Shown here: positions 55,390-64,000 of the stretch, in pieces | Position numbering within the stretch: the first letter of the stretch is position 1 | Layout: each line of letters begins with the position of its first letter | Assembly: GCA_946902985.2 (NCBI GenBank) | Contig: OX336395.1 | Coordinates: 285,319,065-285,383,064 of the forward strand | Direction of reading: 5' to 3' | From: Meconema thalassinum | Lineage: Eukaryota; Arthropoda; Insecta; Orthoptera; Tettigoniidae | DNA length: 64,000 nucleotides | Notes under the pieces: model-generated | What the model saw: only the letters and a program-made list of their open reading frames with translations | Databases searched by the model: none | What the model was told of the DNA's origin: nothing | Translations under genes and position numbers: made by a program

Positions 55390-57300
55390 ATGTATACAAA
55401 TCTACACCGTTTCACCGATCTGAACCAAAATTTGTATACTTACCCTTTGGAACCCTGCGGGTAACCCCGTCAACATTAAATTTCGGACAGACCACCCCAT
55501 GCCCTGCATTTAGGCCCTTTTGCACAAATCTACACCGTTTCACCGATCTGAACCAAAAGTTGTATATTTAACCTTTGGAACCCTGCGAGTAACACTGTCC
55601 ACTTGAAATTTCGGACAGACCACCCCATTCCCTACATTTAGGCCTTTTGGTCCAAATCCACACCGTTTCACCGATCTCAACCAAAATTTGTATATTTACC
55701 CTTTGGAACCCTGCGAGTACCACTGACCACTTAAAATTTCGGACAGACCACCCCATTCCCTGCATTTAGGCCCTTTGGTCCAAATCTACACCGTTTCACC
55801 GATCAGAACCAAAATTCGTATTCTTACCCTTTGGTGCCCTGCGAGTAACACTGTCTGCTTGAAATTGGGGACAGACCATTCCATTCCTTTCATTTAGGCC
55901 CTTTGGCCCAAATCTATACCGTTTCACCGATCTCAACCAAAATTTGTATATTTACCCTAAGGAACACTGCGACTAACACTGTCTGCTTGAAATTTCGGAC
56001 AGACCACGCCATTCCCTGCATTTAGGCCCTTTTTGCACAAATCTACACCGTTTCACCGATCTGAACCAAAATGTGTATACTTACCCTTTGGAACCCTGCG
56101 AGTAACACTGTCTGCTTGAAATTGCGGATAGACCACTCCATTCCCTGCATTTAGGCCCTTTGGCCCAAATCTACACCGTTCCACCGATCTCAATCAAAAT
56201 TTGTATATTTACCCTTTGGAACGCTGCGACTAACACTGTCTGCTTGAAATTGCGGAGAGGCTACTCCATCCCATGCATTTAGGCCCTTTGGCACAAATCT
56301 ATACCGTTTCACCGATCTGAACCAAACTTTGTATACTTACCCTTTGGAACCCTGCGAGTAACACTGTCCACTTAAAATTTCGGACAGACCACCCCATTCT
56401 CTGCATTTAGGCACTTTGGCACAAATCTACACCGTTTCACCGATCAGAACCAATATTCGTAAACTTACCCATTGGTACCCAGCGAGTAACACTGTCTGCT
56501 TGAAATTACGGACAGACCACTCCATTCCCTGCATTTAGGCCCTTTGTCCCAAATCTACACCGTTTCACCGATCTCAACCAAAATTTGTATATTTACCCTT
56601 TGGAACACTGCGACTAACACTGTCTGCTTGAAACTGCGGCGAGGCCACTCCATCCCTTGCATTTAGGCTGTTTGGCACAAATCTACACCGTTTCACCGAT
56701 CTGACCCCAATTTTATATACTTACCCGTAGAATCCGACAAGTAACACTGTTCACTTTAAATTTCGGACAGACCACACTATTCCCTGCCTTTTGGCCCTTT
56801 GGCAGAAAACTACACCTTTTCACCGATCTCAACCAGATTTTACATAATTACCCTTTGGAACTCGACGAGTAACACTGTCCACTCGAAATTTCGGACAGAC
56901 CACTCCATTCCACGCATTTAGGCCCTTTGGCACAAATCTACATCGTTCACCGATCGAAAACAAAATGTGTATACTTACCCTTTGGAACCCGATGAGTAAC
57001 ACTGTCCACTTTAAAATTTGGACAGGCCACTCCATTCCCTGCATTTTGGCCCTTGACACAAAACTACACCGTTTCACCGATCTCAACCAGATTTTACATA
57101 ATTACCGTTTGGAACTCGACGAGTAACACTGTCCACTCGAAATTTCGGACAGACCACTCCATTTCCCACATTAAGGCCCTTTGGTACAAATCTACATCGT
57201 TCACCGATCGAAAACAAATTGTGTATACTTACCCTTTGGAACCCGATGCGTAACACTGTCCACTTGAAATTTCTGACATAGGCCTACCACTCCATTCCCT
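55390..57300 (+). repeat. tandem array, unit 128 bp, about 15 copies
   Basis: 'aaatctacaccgtttcaccg', 'accaaaatttgtatacttac' and 'cccattccctgcatttaggc' recur with period 128 in the first copies (anchor 'tctacaccg' at 55401, 55529, 55657, 55785). Later copies are more diverged. The array is internal to the Helitron. Confidence 0.92.
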
Positions 57301-57399
57301 GCATGTAGCTCAGGAATTCCTCGGGGTTGCCAGCTTCCTAACTCACCAGTCATGAGCCCTTGAGGGTGTACCAGAAGTGGTGGGTCTACACACACCCTG

Positions 57400-57715
57400 C
57401 CTCTTTGAGGGCCTTGAGCAGAAGACAGGAGATATTATGAAAAGGAAAAGAAGGCAGACCCCTCGAAGAATGAGGGTATCAGGAAAGATGAGACAAAGCC
57501 AATTAAGGCGGGAAATTGAAAGACTCCCTAGCCCTCGGATACCCTAATACAGTCTGGGTCGGAAGAGAACAAGAGTTGACCAAGGGAGGCCGACAGGAAA
57601 GAGAACTGAAATGAGCCCGGCACCAGGAAGTAGAAGCGATGCCAGACTCAGCTGGGGTTCCGTGGTCGCCAACCCACGTCCCACAAGTTGTGAGACCCTG
57701 CGGGGGGGTCAGTTG
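57400..57715 (+). repeat. dispersed repeat copy 1
   Basis: Shares with 59630-59930, in the same orientation, 'gggtatcaggaaagatgaga' region, 'ctcggataccctaatac', 'gcaatgcc.gactcagctgggg' and 'gtggtcgccaacccacgtcc'. I do not recognise the family. Confidence 0.7.
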
Positions 57716-58499
57716 TGAGAATAGCTTGCTGATTCATCGTGAGGTGACTTGAGAGTACTTTCCAGAGCCCGCCGTGTTATCTCCTGCTGTCTATGCTGAT
57801 GCCAGCACAGGGCCGTTGCGAAACAGTGAGTGATTCCCGGTCAATCTGTATAGGATGGGGAACCCCGAACGTGTGTCATCATATTTCGTCATCATCTGCG
57901 ATCATCTCAGGTTCGTGCAGCTTGGACCTATATTCTTTGTCTTTGCCGAGCAGTACGCTCTTTCACTAGACGCATCCAGTACAGGCCCAAGCCAGAAAAT
58001 AAGGTTGAGACTTTGGAAGACATCGAAGCTAGACACCTGAATTACCTATATCAGTTTTAAAATAACACCATGTTCGTTTAGTAGTCATTTTTTCATTACC
58101 TTATTATTATCATCATAAGTGCAAATGACCTAGATGTTACGCGCATCATACCAATAATCACCGCCGCATAAAGTCTTTCTCGACTGTGATTTTTAAAATA
58201 TTTATTTTTGGTTGGTTGGTTCTCAAGTTTAGGGGCTGCGACAACGCGTTCATGTAGCCCCGTGTACTTTGGGTGTGTGTAGAATCTGTCTGTTAACCGG
58301 TGTTAATTGTGATGACTGTATTAGTGTGTGTTATCTGTTTTTTTAATTTAAGTACAAACTGCAAATTAGAATTCTTCAAATAGTTCATACTTTTGCCACC
58401 AAGCGCCACCGTCAACTACTACTAGGCCAAGTTCGGAACTTAGCTACTAGACGCCACTGCAGTCGGCTCTTGGCAACGGACGTAGACATCTATGAGCGT

Positions 58500-58730
58500 T
58501 GTTTACCTATCCAATTTAGCTTCACATAGGTGTAATTAGTGGAAGGTTCAATAACATGCCATAAATCTGACATGGGACCGCCGGCTTTACTTCCCCTCCG
58601 AAGAAAGGCATACTGACGGATTTTTAACGCTCTTAAAATATCCGACGGCTTCGGCCGGGTTTGAACCCGCTATCTTGGGCATAGAAGCTCAGCATGCTAC
58701 CAAATACGCCACCGAAGCCGCCATATAGTT
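58500..58730 (-). repeat. tRNA-derived SINE within the Helitron
   Basis: Minus-strand head GGCGGCTTCGGTGGCGTATT (A box) and B box GCGGGTTCAAACCCGG (58660-58725). The ends of the head pair (GGCGGCTTCGG with CCGAAGCCGTC). The body continues leftwards with 'cccatgtcagatttatgg'. Confidence 0.6.
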
Positions 58731-59629
58731 ATTTTTATTACAGTACATTGTGTACATTATACGTTGAAGTGTCAATTCAATACCGGTAGTAGTTTCCCTT
58801 ATCATCCTCATCATAAGAGCAAATGACCTACAGTAGATGTTACGCCCATTACACCATTAATCACCACACACAATAAGTCTTCCTCGCCTGTGAATTTTGA
58901 AATATGTATTTCCATTACGGTAGTTTGTAAGTTTGACGTGTCAATTCAACAGTAGTTTTTATTATCATCCTTATCAAAAGGGCAAATGACCTAGATATTA
59001 CTCCCTCATTGTCTTTGGGGGCAAATGACTTAGATTTTAAGTCCATTATATTTCTAAGGAGACCTTAAAACATTATCATCATTCCACCGGGCGAAGCCGG
59101 GTACTACTGCTAGTATGTAATTAAGATTCAAACTACTCACAAATTGCAATTGAGAATCAAAATACTTACAAAATGAAAATTAGATTGAAAATACTTCTAA
59201 AATGCGGTTTAGGTTGAAAATACTTACAAAATGCAATTGAGCATCAAAATACCTACAAAATGGCCATCCTACAAAATGCAATTTAGATTGAAAATGCTTT
59301 AAATTGCCATTTAATTTGAAATTAATGAAACTTACAAACATGGTACTTCTACTTTCCATGACTTAATATAAGCAATTTAGATTGTCAATCTTTACAAAAT
59401 GCAATTGAGGTTGAAAATACTCGCAAAATGCAATTTAGATTGAAAATATTTACAAAATGCAACTTAGATTGAAAATACGTACAAAATGTAGTGTAGAATC
59501 AAGATGTTAACAAAATGGAATTTAGGTTAAAAATACGTACAAAATGCAGCGTGGAGTCAAAATGCTCACAAAATGGAATTTAGATACACGGGGAACCAAT
59601 TCACAAAAAGTCTTGCGGGAATCTCAACG

Positions 59630-59935
59630 AGAAAAGGAAATACAGTGGAAAGAAAAAGAAGACTGATCCCTAGAAGAATGAGGGATCAGGAAATATTAAA
59701 GAAGGACTAATTAAGGCAGGAAAGGAAGAGACTCCTTAGGCCTCGGATACCCTAATACCGTCGGGATAGGAAGACAACAAGAGCTGACCAAGAAAGGGCG
59801 ACAGGAAAGAAGACGGAGAGGAGCCCGGCACAAGTAAGTGGAAGCAATGCCGGACTCAGCTGGGGTCCTGTGGTCGCCAACCCACGTCCCACTAGATATG
59901 AGCCCCTGGGTGGGGGGGCTACTAGGAGTAGCTAC
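59630..59935 (+). repeat. dispersed repeat copy 2
   Basis: Second copy of the repeat at 57400-57715, directly downstream of the 31-bp array. Confidence 0.7.
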
Positions 59936-59939
59936 ATAA

Positions 59940-61019
59940 TGTAACGATGTAACATTCATAGATTAAAAATTCAAGTGTTGGAGAATATTGGCTATTGTCA
60001 TTCGTCAGCTGAGAATCCAGGCTTTATTTTTATTTTATGCATTTCGTTTGAGCGCAGCCAATTAGTCCGGCCACCTGTAGTGGCAAGCGACGACAGATAC
60101 AGACCAGTAGGTGTGCTTGCTGCAACAGCTGCGATCAGCTGGAAATGGTCAGTTGTTATCTAGCCACACACAAGTATGGCTGCAAGGTTACGGTTTACGG
60201 TTTCTACCTCTGCGCAATATGCGACCTGAGTTTGGTTGTCTGGTGGTGGGCGTGTGCGCACCTGGTATCTGGCCGCTGGCGTCGCTCCAGAAAACAAAAT
60301 CGATATATTAATGCCCAGGACGAAGACATTCCAATTCTCGACAGCTGCTACTGTATCTGTTTGTATTTCTTAGTAACCAACGCCCAGTTTCTACACACTT
60401 TAAGGTCACTATCACCTAGACCTCCTAAACCAAAAATAGGGTACACAAACTAATACTGGGATGTACTCCTGTAATTCAACACAGGATTTGCGCACAAAAT
60501 GTATGGAGCTCGTATTCTTTTAACTTTCGCTACTCAATAGCTTCTTAGTTGGAAACATATTTTCCGTTTGATTAAGGCACCGTGTAATAGCCTGCCCCTA
60601 GAAAACAGATGGTCTAGTGTAAACTTCTCTGGGACTCGGTAAGTGATCAATAATATTTAAGTAACCCCCAAGCAATACTGTGACTTCTCATTAAGTTTCA
60701 CCCTAGTGTCCCACTGGGCTCATCAATTGCTATGACACACCTCACCACGACACTGACCAGTACATGAATAACTAGTCATAGATTACCTTGATATTACTAT
60801 CAAATTTCTGCGACCTGGCCCTCTTTGCTATTAACGATAAAATGATTCAACTAAGCATTCGAGAGAATTCCTGCTTTTACTTTTGAAAATAAAGAAGGAT
60901 ACTGTTAGAGAATTTTAAATCATCAGAAACGCGACCAAAGCCAACAGTTCATCAGAAGAACTAAAGTAATAAAATTACACCAGTAGTGTATTTGTAACAG
61001 TTCAGATACCACCGCCACC
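59940..61019. other. intergenic stretch
   Basis: Only short overlapping frames are present. One, at 60145-60453, looks membrane-like by composition but has no family signature. A CCACCG run lies at 61010-61025. Confidence 0.35.
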
Positions 61020-61329
61020 GCCACCGCTGGAATACTAAAATGGCAATATCTCGCGAACCAATCAGGCTAGTGACTTGTACGAGGTGTCAAATTACTCAGG
61101 CGAACACTCCCTTTCCATTGGACAACATATCTCCACCCCATAATAAAACCTACCCCTACTAGAGGGTGAAATTGAATTTTTTTAGAGAATCTCTCTTTCC
61201 AATTGCAATATGTGAGACTTTGAATGCCGATATGGAATGTAACGTTGTTCTGCAAACCGATAATCAAAGAGGGGCATGTTAGGCCTTGAGGTGAGAGCCC
61301 CTGTTATTGTTGACGAGCCCCCTGCTGTC

Positions 61330-61540
61330 GAGCCCCTGTTGATGGGTTATTGTTGACAGATCCTTGTGGACGAGTCCTTGTGGACAAGCCCTTGTGGACA
61401 AGTCCTTGTGGACAGGTCATTGTTGACAGGTCCTTGTGGACAGGTCCTTGTGGACAAGTCCTTGTGGACGAGTCCTTGTCCCTTTGGACTGATCCCTTTG
61501 GACCGGTCCCTTTGGCCTGGTCCCTATGGACTGGCTCATG
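61330..61540 (+). repeat. minisatellite, unit 16 bp
   Basis: About 12 units of 'gacaagtccttgtg' type with substitutions; the last four shift to 'gg.ccctttgga.t'. Confidence 0.9.
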
Positions 61541-62329
61541 AATTTATTTAAATTATATTAAATGGGTCTAATTACATTTGTGTGTGTTGAACTGACGTTG
61601 TTCACTAACCCCCACTACTATAATGTGATAACGATATGAAAGGAAAGTGACGAAATACATGTGAACACGTGTGAGATGATCTTATTACCGTCCTCCTTGT
61701 GAAACAAGTCACATCCTGTTTTGGTTCATACGTGAGAAAATGCAAGTTCATGTGTAATATGACCTAACACACAAGTGCACACATGTGCACGTGCACGATA
61801 AGAGCTAACAAGTCACAACCTGTTTTGACAGTGGTGGGAATAAGGCTAGAGACATGTACAAGTAGTCAAATGACTCCGGCAGACAACCTCTTTCCTATGG
61901 ATAACTTATTTCCACTCAAAAATAAAATCTACCCCTACTAGGGGGTGGAATAATAATTTTTTGGTAAAAGTCACTTTCCATGTGCAATATGTGGGAGTTT
62001 GTATGCCAATATGAAATTAAACTCGTTCCACATAAAGTGCATGCATACAACTGAATGCCGCTATGATTCATCATTTTTGTTTTTTGTTTTACGAATGCGC
62101 AATTGGGGTTTCTGTAAGAGGGTGGGCTTTTTGAATAATGATTTATAGATACGTTTTTTTCACGAATTAACCAAAGATCCAAAAACTAATAGGTCATCGG
62201 CTTTTTAATATCTTATGAACTAAAGCTAGGGACTTGTATGAGGGGTCGTTGGACTTGGGGTGACGCCCTGTTTTTGAATGTATTATTCATTTTTTGTCAA
62301 AAGGGCCTAACTGCACTTTCGTTAATATC

Positions 62330-62865
62330 TCGCTAACCAATAATCACAGAGGGTCAAGTGAGGTGTCATAGGACTTAAAATGGCCAACCCCTCCCCATGA
62401 CCAATTAATTTACCCCCCCCCCCCCCCCAAAAAACAGCAAGGTCATTAACCTAAGATTTTATCAACTAATAATCAGAGAGGGACAAGTGAGGAGTCACAA
62501 GACTCAGAATGGCCAACGCTTTTCCATGACCAACGAATTTACCCATAATACCCAAAACAGCAAGGTCATTGACCTAAGATTTTATAAACTTATCAGTAGA
62601 GAGGGTCAAGTGAGGTGTCATAGGACTACGAGTGGTTAACCCTTTCCCATGACCAATGAATTTACCTCAAAAATTCAAAACAGCAAGGTCATTGACCTGA
62701 GATTTTATAAACTAATAATCGGATATCAACATGTGAGGTGTCATAGGACTTAGAATGGTCAACCCTTTCCCATGGCTAATGAATTTACCCAAAAATACCC
62801 AATACATCAAGGTTATCGACCTGAGATTTTATAAACTTATAATCGGATATGGGCATGTGAAATGT
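62330..62865 (+). repeat. tandem repeat, unit about 120 bp, 4-5 copies
   Basis: 'aactaataatc.gagagggtc', 'aagtgaggtgtcataggact', 'ccatgaccaatgaatttacc' and 'acagcaaggtcattgacct' recur at about 120-bp intervals. The unit is homologous to the internal units of the intact Maverick TIR. Confidence 0.88.
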
Positions 62866-63350
62866 TTACAGTGAGTGATGAAAACATAGCTAGGTAGTGA
62901 AAGAATTCTTGTAGGCTACATGTATGGTGACTGACAAATCTTTCACCATTGGAACTTGTTTTCAGATCAAACTGCAGTACAGAGAGCGTATAGGTTGTAG
63001 GTATGGGATAATACATGGCGAATGGTGTATACAAAATCTGATTTATCGATTCAAGAAATAAGAGTAGACAATCTTTAATTGATTGGTTAAAGAGGATAGC
63101 TAAAATCCAAGTGTAAAACTTGTGGGTGAATGTGGTCATTGGTAATGTCAGAAAGGAAAGGGATAACGCTCTACCTATAGAGGGTAAGTTAAAGCTAGTG
63201 CATGATGCTAATGCACACACACAAGTACATGAACCACACACAACTATCCTATGCAGTTATTATGGGTTGACTGTTAAAACTTGCTCAGTGGTTACTGGGA
63301 CAAGATGGTCGCTACACACAACAAGCTTTAAATACCTGAGGCTAATAATC

Positions 63351-63370
63351 TACACACACACACACACACA
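63351..63370. repeat. (AC)n microsatellite
   Basis: About ten AC units. Confidence 0.9.
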
Positions 63371-63585
63371 CTTGTTCTAAACTAAACTGTCATGCTGGCA
63401 GAGCTCACACAGTAGGTAAATGACAGAAATGCTTGGCTAACAGAAATACAATCATTTTCGGTTGTCTAATGTTACCAGCTAAACATTACGTGCTATAGTG
63501 GTGAGCACATGTAACTCTTTCACTGGAGATCCTAACTCGATTTCTAGCTCTAAGGCTTAGAACGAATCAAACTAAGAAAAAAGGG

Positions 63586-63660
63586 TATGGTGACGCAGTG
63601 GTTAAACTGTTAGCCTTTCACTAAGGTAGACTAGGGTTTGATTTTAGGTTAATATGCATG
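63586..63660 (+). repeat. degenerate tRNA-like SINE head
   Basis: 'gtatggtgacgcagtggtta' (A box) and 'gggtttgattttaggt' (weakened B box) at SINE spacing. Confidence 0.4.
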
Positions 63661-63785
63661 TCATAAACAAACAAATAAAAGCAGAGATAATGTTTAAAAC
63701 TGATTACACTTGTCTCTTTCCAAATTATTACTTAGATTACAAATACAAACGTGCACTGGGTTTGACATACAGTTAATGCCTCCTA

Positions 63786-63963
63786 TCACATACTAGACTG
63801 TAAGAAAGCCAAACAAGCGAAAGGCGTAGGTAGAGCAGTGGTAAAATCGCTATGTGTAGAGAAATACCTAACGGTTTTATGAACTGGCAAAGGTATGTCG
63901 CATAAACAGTGCAGGATACAGTCCAGCAACCATAATTTTTATCTCGTGGACAAGAGAAAACAT
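63786..63963 (+). pseudogene. PolB 3'-end fragment of a second, decayed Maverick
   Basis: About 178 bp are strongly similar to 10877-11052 of the intact polB, including 'ggtagagcagtggtaaaatcgct' (read in parts), 'cagtgcaggataca' and 'tccagcaaccat'. It corresponds to about residues 1061-1118 of that protein. An in-frame TGA at 63880-63882 breaks it. It lies on the same strand and to the right of the TIR-like region, the same order as in the intact element but with the intervening sequence lost or replaced. Confidence 0.88.
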
Positions 63964-64000
63964 ATATATAGAGAGAGATATATAGAAAGCTTGTGTGTGT

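Larger units (their letters stand above)
55338..59113 (+). mobile_element. non-autonomous Helitron
   Basis: 3776 bp. The 5' end TCTATATATATAAAGC follows an A. The 3' end is a short GC hairpin (CCGG-GCGAAG-CCGG), then GTACTACTGCTAG (CTRR) followed by T. There are no inverted repeats and no target duplication, and insertion is between A and T. These are the Helitron rules. There is no Rep/helicase, so mobilisation would need a helper. Cargo: a (GTCT)n run, a 128-bp tandem array, a dispersed repeat and a SINE. Confidence 0.85.
54700..59590. repeat. minisatellite with unit about 31 bp, interrupted by a SINE and a Helitron
   Basis: Units like 'aaaatacttacaaaatgcaatttagattg' run at about 54715-54784, 55114-55337 and 59114-59585. 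The gaps are filled exactly by the SINE at 54785-55113 and the Helitron at 55338-59113. Rejoining the flanks restores a continuous array. Confidence 0.88.
61020..62865. repeat. decayed Maverick TIR-like region
   Basis: Contains the same phrases as the 5.4-kb TIR: 'atatctcgcgaaccaatca', 'gacttgtacgaggtgtc', 'acatcctgttttggttca..cgtga.aaaatgcaagtt' (61715-61750), and 'tcaaaagggcctaac' (62300). It is clearly related but much diverged, and interrupted by a 16-bp minisatellite. Confidence 0.75.

Noticed and set aside
55233..57395. Several frames in the 128-bp tandem array (repeating 'KGRECRGW'-like peptides)
   Set aside because: 128 is not a multiple of 3, so no repeat protein can be maintained. 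The frames are chance openings in a noncoding array.
61350..61551. Repetitive 'VDKSLWTSPCGQ' peptides
   Set aside because: A 16-bp minisatellite that happens to be open in two frames; no start context or family.

Overview
The window looks like a piece of an animal genome, most likely an insect. It is AT-rich and full of decayed transposons and tRNA-derived SINEs. It also holds small coding exons with GT-AG borders and an N-terminal sequence typical of arthropod C2H2 zinc-finger genes. The SINE bodies resemble ones I associate with orthopterans such as katydids and crickets. That species guess is recollection and inference, not proof.

The centrepiece is an almost complete Maverick/Polinton (adintovirus-like) element at 5445-22643 (17,199 bp). 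It starts with AGT, ends with ACT, has terminal inverted repeats of about 1.63 kb and is flanked by a perfect 6-bp target duplication (TAAATA). Order: left TIR; TATA box and two apparent leader introns; PolB (+); a minus-strand block with a PLA2-like protein, two unrecognised proteins, a BIR/IAP protein, major capsid protein, a small ORF, penton, adenain-like protease, pX-like core protein and fibre-like protein; then (+) packaging ATPase, an unknown gene and integrase; right TIR. Replication (PolB), integration (INT), capsid building (MCP, penton), maturation (protease), packaging (ATPase), membrane passage (PLA2 and the pX-like hydrophobic segment), attachment (fibre) and host-death control (IAP) are all represented. 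Only three genes are broken: a single stop codon in MCP, a frameshift in the unknown gene before INT, and a stop plus frameshift in the INT chromodomain. A second, much older Maverick relic lies at about 61.0-64.0 kb (TIR-like repeats plus a PolB 3' end).

Elsewhere: a degenerate ~280-bp tandem repeat (1.35-2.45 kb); a SINE (2.6-2.85 kb); exons of a host gene on the minus strand (26.7, 30.8, 33.5, 37.4 and 39.2 kb) inside a tandem segmental duplication (about 31.1-35.3 and 36.0-43.0 kb); a head-to-head Penelope-like element with degenerate hammerhead ribozymes (27.7-29.9 kb); a P-element/THAP transposon (39437-41344) and a hAT-type MITE (42270-42559), both inserted in one duplicate, and a SINE inserted in the other; a mariner relic (45.3-46.2 kb); a ~53-bp minisatellite (46.9-47.65 kb); a direct-repeat element carrying a canonical-looking type III hammerhead (47.8-48.26 kb); a Copia 3' end (48.3-49.0 kb); SINEs (49.5-50.5 kb); a hAT relic (51.1-53.1 kb); and a 31-bp minisatellite interrupted by a SINE and by a 3.8-kb non-autonomous Helitron carrying 128-bp tandem repeats (54.7-59.6 kb).
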